Assembly (NCBI GenBank): GCA_036386415.1
Contig: DASVVT010000035.1
Location: 1 to 64,000, forward strand
Length of the DNA: 64,000 bases
From: DASVVT01 sp036386415
GTDB lineage: Bacteria > Acidobacteriota > Blastocatellia > Pyrinomonadales > Pyrinomonadaceae
Direction of reading: 5' to 3'
The notes below the pieces were generated by a model, which searched no databases, was not told the origin of the DNA, and saw only the letters and a list, made by a program, of their open reading frames with translations. Below are positions 17,330-26,500 of the stretch, in pieces. Positions within the stretch are counted from its first letter, which is position 1, and the number at the start of each line of letters is the position of its first letter. Made by a program: the position numbers and the translations under genes.

Positions 17330-17818
17330 TCAAACGGCGCGCCCCTTCTCCCTCGCTTCGGCTCCAGTATCGTATTGCGGATTGACAGCGACGCCGTGTT
17401 TGAAGACCAGCTCACCGCCGAGCCACCCCGAGATCGTGATTAAAATGACGCCGACCACCGAAAGCGCCACGGGAATAGTTAAGCTTCTATTCACCAGACC
17501 AGCGCCGCCCGTCGTCCGCAGATAAAAACTCCCCGCGAAAATCAGAAGCGCCAGGACGTTAATGCGCGCGTGCCACGCGGCGATTGACGATGCTTTGCGA
17601 TCCTTGATCCCGAAGTAATCAATGATGCCGAACACGGCGGCCAGCAATGCTCCGACGATACCTCCGGCGAGCGTGTAAAACGCTACCCACTCCCAGGCGG
17701 GATTGCCGCGCCAGAGAAATATCAGGTCTGCTACCAGCGAAAAGATCCAAAGGGCTATCGGAAATGGAATGAGCATAGGGTGGATCGGATGCCCCATGAT
17801 GCTTGCAGGACTTCCCAT
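17330..17818 (-). CDS. DUF2231 membrane protein
   Basis: 162 residues. GHPIHPMLIPFPIALWIFS is the DUF2231 start signature, with three further helices and WLGGELVFKHGVAV near the end. AAGGAG lies 8 nt before ATG 17818. It is the first gene after promoter element A and may lead an operon running through ankyrin, TPP enzyme, SOD and onward. Several histidines in the helices fit haem binding, which is suspected, not shown, for this family. Confidence 0.85.
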   Translation of the reverse strand: MGSPASIMGHPIHPMLIPFPIALWIFSLVADLIFLWRGNPAWEWVAFYTLAGGIVGALLAAVFGIIDYFGIKDRKASSIAAWHARINVLALLIFAGSFYLRTTGGAGLVNRSLTIPVALSVVGVILITISGWLGGELVFKHGVAVNPQYDTGAEAREKGRAV

Positions 17819-18022
17819 AATTATCTCCTTTTACTGCTGCGCTATCATCTCGGTTATTAAAAGTTAATACGGGCAGTTGTAGTTGCTCCTTCGCACGAGG
17901 ATGACGTTTGTTACAATCGCCCCTGATGTCGGCGGTCAGCACGACACTTAACAGAGCCTCCCGGCGAAGTTTGCAGAAGGTCAAATGTAGCCCCACTCGT
18001 GCCCGTGATCAGTAGGTGACTA

Positions 18023-18086
18023 ACAATAGTCAGTAACAGGGATGCGCGATAGCGTATTAACACCTAACGACCGCGAGTGTTAACAC
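18023..18086 (-). promoter_or_regulatory. Two-box promoter element, copy A
   Basis: Read on the minus strand: GTGTTAACAC (18077-18086), second box GTGTTAATAC (18054-18063), 23 bp start to start, then a 25-nt gap to TATTGT (18023-18028) as -10. It points to the DUF2231 gene at 17818. CTGATC follows at 18007-18012, just after the predicted start. The rest of the roughly 500-bp gap 17819-18317 holds nothing else I can support. Confidence 0.75.
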
Positions 18087-18317
18087 TCGACGTTCTGTCA
18101 GACCGTCATGGGGCAGCTACTCGGCATCGTCTTATCAGGAGCTTGACCCGCTACACATGGCCCATCCGCCTCCAAACGAATGAGTCGGTGAACGCTGACG
18201 GGGGTAGTGATGCCCGGCAATTCGGCATCGAAAGATTCAGCTATGCGTGTCTGCGCCGCACTCGTCCCACCTTCCGCTTCAATGTCGGTCTATACATCAT
18301 CGTACGTTTGATCGCGG

Positions 18318-19943
18318 CTAATGCCAGGCCACTCCGTGACCGAGCGCGTCGCTCGTCGTGTGATCATTAAGTAGCCCAAGAAAATCCACAGAGCCGTTCC
18401 TGAACCGGGCGGGCGTCGGCATTCGCCCTACCCTCATCAACTCTTCAAGGGCGGCCATGTCGCGGTCGCGGTTCATCCCGGCAACCGCCAGCACCCGATT
18501 GGCGGTGACGTAAAATGCGAGGAAGTCGCGCGCCGACACGTCGCCCTCGTAAATGATCTCGTCCCATCCATTAGCGTGGCCGACGTACAAGAGGCCGGCG
18601 TCGAACTGCCTCGTCCAGAAGAACGGCACGCCGTCAAATTCGATTGCCTTCCCCGCCATGTTGTGTGCCACCGTCATTCCCTGTTGCTGCGCCGTGCGCC
18701 AGTGCTCGATGCGCTGGCGCTCATTCGTGAGTGAGGAGGGAAAGTATGCGATGTCTCCGGCGGCGTACACGCCATCAGCGGCGCGTAAGTGCCTATCTAC
18801 AAACACACCGCCGTCCTTGTCGAGCTCAACTCCTTCAAGAAAATTTGTCGCGGGACGTACTCCGACGCCGACAACCACCAAATCCGCCTCAATTCGCTCG
18901 CCCGAATCCAGCACGACTGTCTTAACCGCGCCGTCGCCCTCAAATCGTCCCGCGCTCGCGCCGAGTTTGAATTGCACGCCGTGAGCTTCATGCACTTGCT
19001 GAAACAGTTTGCCGATTTCCGGGCCGAACGTTTTCTCAAAAGGAACTTTATCGGGTGCAACAACGGTTACCGAGAGCTTGCGCTCAGTTAGGCTGGCAGC
19101 CGTCTCCATGCCGATAAAGCTTGCGCCAATGACGACGGCTCGAGAGGCTCCTCGCGCGGCCTCAATGATCGCGTCTGTGTCGCTGAAGCTACGCATGACG
19201 AAGATGTTTTTCAGCTCGGAGCCGGGAATCTCTAACGCGCGAGGCGTGCCGCCTGTAGCTACGAGCAGCGAGTCGCAGATGAGCGTGTCGCCGTCTTTGA
19301 AAGTGATCGTCTTTTTGGCGGCGTCAACCCTCACGACCTCTTTATCGCGCAGAACCTCTATGTTATGTTCTGCGAAAAACTCATCTGCGCGTAGTGGCAT
19401 CCACTCAGGTTCAGCGTGACCCTGCAAGTAATCCTTGCTCAAGTTCGGGCGGTCATACGGCAGACGGTCTTCGCGCGTAATCATCAGAACGCGGCCTTTG
19501 AATCCATCCTCGCGCAATGTCTGTGCTGCGGTGTAACCCGCCGCGCCGCCACCGAGAATGACGAACAGCCGAGCGTCCGCCGAAGAATCTCGTTTCGTCA
19601 TCGCGGGCGTTCTGCGGTCTGTCACCTCACCGGGCAGGCTCACGATGACGCTCTTGCCCTCCAATCTCACTCCGTAACACGGCAGAGAGTCGAGCGCGGG
19701 CGGCTCTTGCAGATCACCCGTCGCAACGTTGAAGCAGGCGTGGTGCCACGGACAGACGATGCGCTCGCCATCGAGCACGCCTTCCGCGAGGGGCGCGCCG
19801 TAGTGCGTGCAGTGTGCGCCGACGGCATGGTATTTCCCCTTGACGCGCGCCAATAGGATTTCTGTTCCGTTAGCCGAGACTTGTTTCATCTCTCCGTCTT
19901 TGAATTCGTCCGTCGTGGCAACAGTTATTTCTTTGTATGTCAT
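18318..19943 (-). CDS. Rieske domain plus FAD/NAD(P)H ferredoxin-type reductase
   Basis: 541 residues. An N-terminal Rieske [2Fe-2S] domain (C45, H47, C64, H67 in CTHYGAPL and CPWHHAC) is joined to an AIF/putidaredoxin-reductase-like flavoprotein with FAD site ILGGGAAGYTAAQTL, NAD site AVVIGASFIGMETAASL and GDIAYFP. It should pass electrons between NAD(P)H and an iron-sulfur partner, in the cytoplasm. GAGGAAGG precedes ATG 19943. The transaldolase gene lies 24 nt upstream on the same strand, so the two share a promoter, probably element B. Confidence 0.9.
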   Translation of the reverse strand: MTYKEITVATTDEFKDGEMKQVSANGTEILLARVKGKYHAVGAHCTHYGAPLAEGVLDGERIVCPWHHACFNVATGDLQEPPALDSLPCYGVRLEGKSVIVSLPGEVTDRRTPAMTKRDSSADARLFVILGGGAAGYTAAQTLREDGFKGRVLMITREDRLPYDRPNLSKDYLQGHAEPEWMPLRADEFFAEHNIEVLRDKEVVRVDAAKKTITFKDGDTLICDSLLVATGGTPRALEIPGSELKNIFVMRSFSDTDAIIEAARGASRAVVIGASFIGMETAASLTERKLSVTVVAPDKVPFEKTFGPEIGKLFQQVHEAHGVQFKLGASAGRFEGDGAVKTVVLDSGERIEADLVVVGVGVRPATNFLEGVELDKDGGVFVDRHLRAADGVYAAGDIAYFPSSLTNERQRIEHWRTAQQQGMTVAHNMAGKAIEFDGVPFFWTRQFDAGLLYVGHANGWDEIIYEGDVSARDFLAFYVTANRVLAVAGMNRDRDMAALEELMRVGRMPTPARFRNGSVDFLGLLNDHTTSDALGHGVAWH

Positions 19944-19967
19944 AAGACCTTCCTCACCATCAAGCGT

Positions 19968-20618
19968 TTACTTTCTGCCGCCCTTGTGCCAATCGCTTAA
20001 GAATTTCTCCAGCCCTTTGTCCGTGAGCGGGTGATTAAAGAGTTGCTCCAGCACCTTGAACGGCATCGTGGCGACATCCGCGCCCATGCGCGCGGCTTCG
20101 ATGACGTGTATGGGGCCGCGAACGCTCGATGCCAGCACTTCCGTCTGCCACTCGTAGTTGCGGTAGATTTCCACGATCTCGGCGAGAACCGTGAGGCCGC
20201 TCTGTCCGACATCATCAAGGCGGCCCATGAACGGACTGATGTAGGCCGCGCCCGCTTTCGCCGCCAGGATCGCCTGGGCAGCGGAGAAGCACAGCGTGAC
20301 GTTGACCCTAATGTTTTCTGACGACAATTGACGCGTCGCCTTCAAACCTTCGCGGGTGAGCGGGCATTTGATGATGACGTTGGGGGCGATACGCGCGTAC
20401 TCGCGCCCTTCGCGCAACATGCCCTCCGTGTCGAGGCTCGTCACTTCTGCCGAGACGTCGCCCTTGACGATCTCGCAGATGGCTGCAATGTGCTGCTTAA
20501 AATCCACGCCCCCTTCTTTGGCGATGAGCGATGGATTGGTCGTCACGCCGTCTATCAATCCGAGATCGGCGGCCTCGCGGATTTCGTCCAGATTCGCTGA
20601 GTCAAGAAAGAATTTCAT
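19968..20618 (-). CDS. Transaldolase, small (fructose-6-phosphate aldolase-like) type
   Basis: 216 residues. MKFFLDSANLDEIREA with GVTTNPSLIAKEG at the start, IKCPLTREGLKA (Schiff-base lysine region) and YISPFMGRLDD mark the compact transaldolase/F6P aldolase family (TalC/Fsa). It moves three-carbon units in the pentose phosphate pathway. GAGAGG precedes ATG 20618. Promoter element B ends about 100 bp upstream. It forms a two-gene unit with the Rieske/FAD reductase. Confidence 0.93.
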   Translation of the reverse strand: MKFFLDSANLDEIREAADLGLIDGVTTNPSLIAKEGGVDFKQHIAAICEIVKGDVSAEVTSLDTEGMLREGREYARIAPNVIIKCPLTREGLKATRQLSSENIRVNVTLCFSAAQAILAAKAGAAYISPFMGRLDDVGQSGLTVLAEIVEIYRNYEWQTEVLASSVRGPIHVIEAARMGADVATMPFKVLEQLFNHPLTDKGLEKFLSDWHKGGRK

Positions 20619-20721
20619 AATACCTCTCCGGTGTTTACCATTGGATTCCGACCTTAAGCTCCCTCGCGCTGGCGATCAGAAGATGTCTAACCCTGAACTA
20701 GGAACGGGATACGGGATAGCG

Positions 20722-20754
20722 TATTAACACCTGAAAGCCGCGAGTGTTAACACT
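20722..20754 (-). promoter_or_regulatory. Two-box promoter element, copy B
   Basis: Minus strand: GTGTTAACAC (20745-20754) and GTGTTAATAC (20722-20731), again exactly 23 bp apart, followed by GCTATC. The hexamer at the usual 25 nt is TCAGGG, not a -10; TAGTTC lies at 21 nt instead. CTGATC is kept at 20674-20679. It precedes the transaldolase gene. This copy has the best boxes but an atypical -10 position. Confidence 0.7.
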
Positions 20755-20826
20755 CGACATTCTCTGCGACCGGAAGTAGCCTTCGGGCCATTCGTACCTG
20801 CGTCTCGTATTCCTGGTTCATAGGCT

Positions 20827-21564
20827 TCATGCCGCGTGGATGAGGTGACCCATCCTCTCCCTTTTCGTCTTGAGGTAGTTCGCGAAGCCGTCGTGCGGCT
20901 CGATTTTAAGTGCCACACGTTCGATGACTTCCACGCCTGCCTGCTCGAGCGCCCGAATCTTCGCCGGGTTGTTCGACATCAAGCGTACTCGGCGGAGACC
21001 GAAGTCGAGGAGTATCTCCGCACACTGGTCGTACCGGCGGAGGTCCACTTCCAACCCCAATAGCTCATTTGCTTCGATGGTGTCAGCGCCGTCATCCTGT
21101 AAGGCATAAGCCCGAATCTTGTTGATGATGCCGATGCCTCGCCCCTCCTGCTGCTGATAGACGATTGCGCCGCGCCCTTCAGAGGCGATGAGTTCCATCG
21201 CGGCGCGGAGTTGTCGTCCACAGTCGCACTTAACGGAGCCGAACACGTCGCCCGTCATGCATTGCGAGTGAATCCGAACGAGGGTCGGGCGGTCCCCGCG
21301 CAACTCGCCCAGGGCGAGCGCGACGAACTCCTCATCTGAGCTGAGCGACCGGTAGCCAATGATGCGGAACTCGCCGAACTCCGTCGGCAGGCGTGCCTCA
21401 GCCACCTGCTCGACTGTTCTCGGATTCATCAGCCGGTGACGGTCGAGCGTTGAATCTTTCAGGTTAAATCCCACGCCTGAGCCACGGCCTCGGTTGTAAG
21501 ACGACCGACGCTCTCTGGTTCCGTTAATGTTTGATCTTGTTTGCTGCCTATTCGGTAACATCAT
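20827..21564 (-). CDS. ribA: GTP cyclohydrolase II
   Basis: Catalyses the first step of riboflavin synthesis from GTP. RIHSQCMTGDVFGSVKCDCG holds the zinc cysteines, followed by GRGAIVYQQQEGRGIGI and MSNNPAKIRALEQAG, all typical. Core homology begins at MNPRTVEQVAEARLPTEFGE (ATG at 21429), matching the usual length of about 200 residues. I choose 21564 because GAGGGG lies just upstream. The frame stays open to 21624. It stands alone (no DHBP synthase fused), downstream of DoxX. Confidence 0.9.
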   Translation of the reverse strand: MMLPNRQQTRSNINGTRERRSSYNRGRGSGVGFNLKDSTLDRHRLMNPRTVEQVAEARLPTEFGEFRIIGYRSLSSDEEFVALALGELRGDRPTLVRIHSQCMTGDVFGSVKCDCGRQLRAAMELIASEGRGAIVYQQQEGRGIGIINKIRAYALQDDGADTIEANELLGLEVDLRRYDQCAEILLDFGLRRVRLMSNNPAKIRALEQAGVEVIERVALKIEPHDGFANYLKTKRERMGHLIHAA

Positions 21565-21613
21565 CTCGCCCCTCACTTGAAGACAGTTATTTCCCGCAAG
21601 TCCACGGCAATCT

Positions 21614-22045
21614 TTAGCGATCAAATTCGTGGCTCAGTCGCGCGAGCGCGAGCGCGCCGAGCGCGAGACCGAAATCCCTTAAGGCGACATCGAAGTAGCC
21701 TGGAATCATCAGCAGGTTGACGACGATCAGTAAGAGCCAGGCCGAGACGACGTAGGCGAAGATCTTCGGCTTGAACCAGACGCCAAGACCGGCCACGATC
21801 TCGATGACGCCGACGGCGTACATCAGTTCATGTCCGTGTCCGCCCGTCAGGTTGTTGACGAACGGAGGCAGGTACTGGTCCCAGTTCACCAGAAGATGAA
21901 AAAACTTGTCGAGCCCGGCCACTATCGGAGCCACTATGAAACCCAGACGCAGGATTTTGTAGGCTTGGTAACTAGGACTGGAGACTTCGGATTGCGCGTC
22001 AGAAGAGAAATCGGTTGCCGCTGTGCCATTAATTGCCTGTGCCAT
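21614..22045 (-). CDS. DoxX-like membrane protein
   Basis: 143 residues with four hydrophobic helices. AYKILRLGFIVAPIVAGLDKF and GVIEIVAGLGVWFKPKIFAY resemble the DoxX/DoxD family, small quinone-associated or redox membrane proteins. It is divergent from the SufR-like regulator gene, with a shared promoter region holding a perfect inverted repeat, so it is likely a target of that regulator. RibA follows on the same strand. Confidence 0.75.
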   Translation of the reverse strand: MAQAINGTAATDFSSDAQSEVSSPSYQAYKILRLGFIVAPIVAGLDKFFHLLVNWDQYLPPFVNNLTGGHGHELMYAVGVIEIVAGLGVWFKPKIFAYVVSAWLLLIVVNLLMIPGYFDVALRDFGLALGALALARLSHEFDR

Positions 22046-22125
22046 CTTTTATGCCCTCCTTAGGCTGAAAAACCTTACTTCTTGTTACGAGGTATCTCTT
22101 TGGTCTTAAAATACACCTAATATAA

Positions 22126-22153
22126 AATAAGTCAAGGACTATTTTGACTTATT
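22126..22153. promoter_or_regulatory. Perfect inverted repeat in a divergent promoter (operator candidate)
   Basis: AATAAGTCAA (22126-22135) and TTGACTTATT (22144-22153) are exact reverse complements around an 8-nt spacer. On the minus strand TTGACT with ATTTTA 17 nt on fits a promoter for the DoxX gene, so the repeat covers its -35. On the plus strand TTGTAA (22152-22157) with TATACT (22175-22180), 17 nt apart, fits a promoter for the regulator. A dimer bound here could control both genes. Confidence 0.6.
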
Positions 22154-22199
22154 GTAATTATTAACAAAACCCTATATACTTCAGTTCAAGAGGTGAGAA

Positions 22200-22859
22200 A
22201 TGAAGACGACCAAACTGGATGAACGCTTTTTCGACAGCACGCGAGGCCAAATCGTGTCCTTGTTGCGAGGAAACACAAAAACGGTCAACGAATTAGCGGA
22301 AGAGCTTGGGTTAACAGACAATGCCGTGCGTTCGCACCTTCTCAGTCTGGAACGGGACGGACTCGTCCGGCAGAGCGGTGTCCAGCGGGGCACGCGCAAA
22401 CCCCATTTTGCTTATGAGTTGGCACCTGATGCGGAGAATCTTTTCCCTAAGGCTTATGATGCCTTGCTAAATCAGCTAATCACGACGTTGAAGGACCGTC
22501 TCCCCCCCGCCGCGCTCGAAGACGTCTTGCGCGAGGTCGGCAGGTCTCTGGCCGCCCGACATTCTTCAGACAAAAGCCCTGCCGACCTGGATGTCCGATT
22601 GCAGAATGCGTTAGAGGTATTAAAAGCTATTGGCGGATTACCAAGTATCGAAAGAGAGGACGGCAGGCTATTCATCCGCAGTGGCGGGTGCCCGCTCTCG
22701 GCGGCGGTCGTCGAACACCCGGAAGTGTGCGAGCTTGCGGAAGCTCTGGTGGCTGAAATTGTCGGTATGCCGGTTCGGGAGCACTGCAACCGTGGGGAAT
22801 CACCAAAGTGCTGCTTTGAGTTAGGGAATTCGCGGGAAAAAACAAGTACCGATTCTTGA
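22200..22859 (+). CDS. ArsR/SufR-like regulator with a cysteine-rich sensor domain
   Basis: 219 residues. Winged-helix N-terminus (TVNELAEELGLTDNAVRSHL, then LERDGLVRQ) and a C-terminal domain with cysteines C164, C177, C196, C204 and C205. This layout matches SufR-type repressors, which hold an iron-sulfur cluster and sense redox or iron status. The cysteine spacing is not identical to cyanobacterial SufR, so the ligand set is open. GAGGTG precedes ATG 22200. No suf genes are in the window. The DoxX gene and the regulator itself are the evident local targets. Confidence 0.82.
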   Translation: MKTTKLDERFFDSTRGQIVSLLRGNTKTVNELAEELGLTDNAVRSHLLSLERDGLVRQSGVQRGTRKPHFAYELAPDAENLFPKAYDALLNQLITTLKDRLPPAALEDVLREVGRSLAARHSSDKSPADLDVRLQNALEVLKAIGGLPSIEREDGRLFIRSGGCPLSAAVVEHPEVCELAEALVAEIVGMPVREHCNRGESPKCCFELGNSREKTSTDS

Positions 22860-22926
22860 ACTATCCAGTAACATGATGCCGGACGGGGATTGACGATTAA
22901 CTTAAAGGCATACGGGTGGACTACAC

Positions 22927-23406
22927 ATGATTGACTGGCTGCTGACCTTCATGCGCGACTTCGCGCTTGCCATCTGGCTCGGTGGACTGATCGTAATTGA
23001 CTTCGTCGAAGGACCGACGAAGTTCAAAGTCCCAGACATTAACCGCAATCAAGCTGTGGCGGTCGGGCGCGCCGTCTTCGCAGCGCTGCTCCGGCTGGAG
23101 GCCGCGCTGGGCCTCCTGCTCATCATCATCCACCTGCTCGCGCACAACCGGGCTGTGAGCGATGCGCTTGCCTCGCGCTGGCAGACTTCTTTCATTGTCA
23201 TTGGACTGATGCTCGCGATCGTGTTGCTGCAAAAGTTCTGGGCGATCCGCCGCATCGAGCGAGCGTCGGAGGGCGTTGACCTCGTGGCGCGCACGGCTGG
23301 CGTCGAAGTGTTCTCGCGCATGAAGCGTTGGCATCTGGTTTACGTCGCCGGCGATCTGATGAAGATGGGCTTAGGTCTCGCCGCGCTCGCCCTGTGGGCA
23401 GGATAA
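22927..23406 (+). CDS. DUF4149/TMEM205-like membrane protein
   Basis: 159 residues with about four helices. LAIWLGGLIVIDFVEGP at the start and the placement of VGRAVFAALLRLEAALGLLL fit the DUF4149 family of small membrane proteins of unknown function. ATG 22927 follows the regulator by 67 nt on the same strand. The next gene is convergent. Confidence 0.6.
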   Translation: MIDWLLTFMRDFALAIWLGGLIVIDFVEGPTKFKVPDINRNQAVAVGRAVFAALLRLEAALGLLLIIIHLLAHNRAVSDALASRWQTSFIVIGLMLAIVLLQKFWAIRRIERASEGVDLVARTAGVEVFSRMKRWHLVYVAGDLMKMGLGLAALALWAG

Positions 23407-23506
23407 AGCCATAGGGGAATGCTCATCGGCACGCCCTCCGCTTGATTTCAACTGGGCGAGGACGTTGCCGTGATTCAAATCCTTCGCCGTAACTCATGCG
23501 TAACCG

Positions 23507-26500
23507 CTAAGAACTGTGGCGCGCTTCATCTAACATTGTGTGTTTACCGTTCTCAACTTGCCTCACCTTTCTCTCGCCGAGAACGATTCGCACCTGATGC
23601 GCTCCGCCATCGTCTTCAAGCATGATTTCAGACGCCGGCGATTGCTCATCATCAAGAAATATTTCCGCCACACCACGACTCACACCTTGAGGGTTTTCGA
23701 CCTTGATGTTATAGCGCGTCCGTCCCCTCCTGTATTTAATTTCAAATTCACGCCAGCCGCGCGGCACGCACGGCTCGATTTGCAGCTTGTCACCACTCAA
23801 CCGGAAGCCGAGAATGTATTCGACGGCGGCGCGATACATCCAGCCCGCAGACCCCGTGTACCAAGTCCAACCGCCGCGCCCCGTGTGCGGCCACACGGCA
23901 TATACATCACCCGCTGCCACATATGGCTCTACCTTGTATTTGTGCAGGCCGGCGCGCGTCGAAGCATGGTTAATCGGATTGAGAAGCGCGAAAAGTTCAC
24001 CCGCGCGGTCGCCGTCACCTAAGAGGGCGTAGGCGCTCATCGTCCAGATGGCCGCGTGCGTGTACTGCCCTCCGTTCTCACGCACGCCCGGCACGTACCC
24101 TTTGATGTAGCCGGGGTCGAGCGCGCTCTTGTCGAATGGCGGAGTGAAGAGAATGACCAGCCCATCGCCGCGACGGATCAGATATTCTTCGACGGCGGCC
24201 ATCGCGCGCGCCGCGCGTTGCGGGTCGGCTGCTCCCGAAATCACTCCCCACGATTGCGTAATCGAATCTATCCGGCACTCCTCGTTCTGCGCCGAGCCGA
24301 GCGGCGTCCCGTCATCGAAATAGGCGCGCCTGTACCAGTCGCCATCCCAGCCGCTCGCTTCAAGAGCCTTCTTCAGCTTCTCCATGTGCTTACGGTAACG
24401 TAGCCCGCGCGCCTTCTCTTTGCGCGCGTCACAGAACGGTGCGAAGCTTGCGAGGGTGGAGTAGAGAAACCAACCGACCCACACGCTCTCGCCACGGCCC
24501 TCATGTCCGACGCGGTTCATGCCGTCATTCCAGTCGCCCGAACCCATCAGGGGAAGTCCGTGCGCACCGGTGGCAAGACTGCGCTCCAGCGCTCTCACGC
24601 AATGTTCATATACGGTAGCTGTCTCCGAAGACACGGCGGGCTGCGTGTACGACTCGTCTTCTCCGGCTTCGAGCAGAGGGGCATCGATGAACGGAACACT
24701 CTCGTCGAGCACCGAGCGGTCGCCCGTCACCCGGACGTAGAAGCTCGTCACAAATGGCAGCCACAGTAGATCATCAGAGAAGCGCGTGCGCACGCCACGT
24801 CCTGTCGGCGGATGCCACCAGTGCTGTACGTCGCCTTCCTTGAACTGGCGGGAGGCGGCGCGCACAATCTGCTCGCGCGCGATCTCCGGCGTCGCGTAGA
24901 CGAGCGCCATCACGTCCTGCAATTGGTCGCGGAAGCCGTAAGCACCTCCTGATTGATAAAAGGCCGTGCGCGCCCACACGCGGCATGCGAGCGTCTGGTA
25001 GAGCAGCCAGCGATTGACAATCGTATCGAGCGCCGCGTCCGGCGTGCGCACTTCCAGCGCGCCGAGCAGTTCGTCCCAGTATTGCAGGACGCGCTCGAAG
25101 GCCTCGTTGACTTCCGATACCTGGCGATAACGAGAAACCACCGCGCGGGCTTCTTCAACCGATTCGCCGGAGCCTATCAGGACGACTATCTCTCTCACTT
25201 CACCCGGCGCAATTTCGACAACCGTCTGTACGCCCGCGCACGGGTCGAGTCCCGCTCCCGTGCGGTTTGACAACCTCTGGCGGCGCAACGCACTTGGGCG
25301 CGCCGCCGAACCGTTACGACCCAGGAACTCTTTGCGGTCACACGTCCAGGTAAATTCTCGTTCGCTTATCGCGGCGAACGCAACGCGGTTGGCGAACTCG
25401 TTGTTGTATGGGTTGCGCGCGAGGAGACAGCCCGCGGCCTCGTCAATCTCCGTGATGATATAGGGCGCGGCTGTGGCGCGACTCACGCCGAGCACCAGCT
25501 CGTTGTAACTCGTCACGGATAGCCTGCGCGCGCGAGCTGTGCGGTTGCCAAGGCGCAGCAGACATACTTTAACGGGGGCGTCTAAGGGGACGAACATCAA
25601 TAACTCCTGCGCAATGCCGTGACTCGTATGTTCAAAGACCGTGTAGCCTTGCCCGTGACGGACGGTGTAAGGCTCGACTTCGCGTATGGGGAGCGGCGTC
25701 GGCGTCCATATCTCTCCCGTCTCTTCGTCACGCAGGTAAACGCACTCGCTCGGCGTATCGCTCACGGCATCGTTCGACCACGGCGTCAGGCGGTTCTCGC
25801 GACTGTTAACAGACCATGTGTAGCCGCCGCCGGTCTCCGTCACCTGAAAGCCGAAATCCTGCTCGTTAGCGACGACGTTCGACCAGGGCGCTGGCGTCCA
25901 CTGTCCCTCGCCGAGAACGGTCACATATTCTCTGCCATCATGGCTAAAGCCGCCGAGTCCGTTGAAGAAAGTGAGTTCATGCGGCGTGACCATCGGCTCA
26001 GGATACGAGCGCGAGGGCTGGCGCGGCACGAAATCTCCGGGCAACTTCTCTTCGACCGGCTTGCGTAGAATCTGCTCCTCAAACGACCCGCGTTCCGCCA
26101 CTAAGACGACGCGCGCCACCGCGTGGAGCAGAATCCGGTCGGCCTCCGGTATCTGGTCGGAGCGGCGCAGGAAGATGCCGCCGGACTTATCCATCAATCC
26201 GGCCTCGCCGCTCGCGCGAATCAGCATCAATAATTCGTCTTGAAGCGATTGAAGATAGCTCGGCGGGTGATCGTTCAGAATTACGAGATCGAATGCGAGA
26301 CCTTTGAGCCGCAGGTACTCGTGCGCGTGAAGGAGTTGTCGCACCGACGGCAAATCTTCAGCGCGATTGACACGCGAGAGCACCAATGGCAGGTCGCCGC
26401 TGATGCCGTAAGGCCAGAGGCTCGACTGTGCCTTAGTGTTGAGCGCGAGCACGTGCGGGCGCGGGCGCAGGGAAGGGTCGGAATAAAGAATGCGGCTGGC

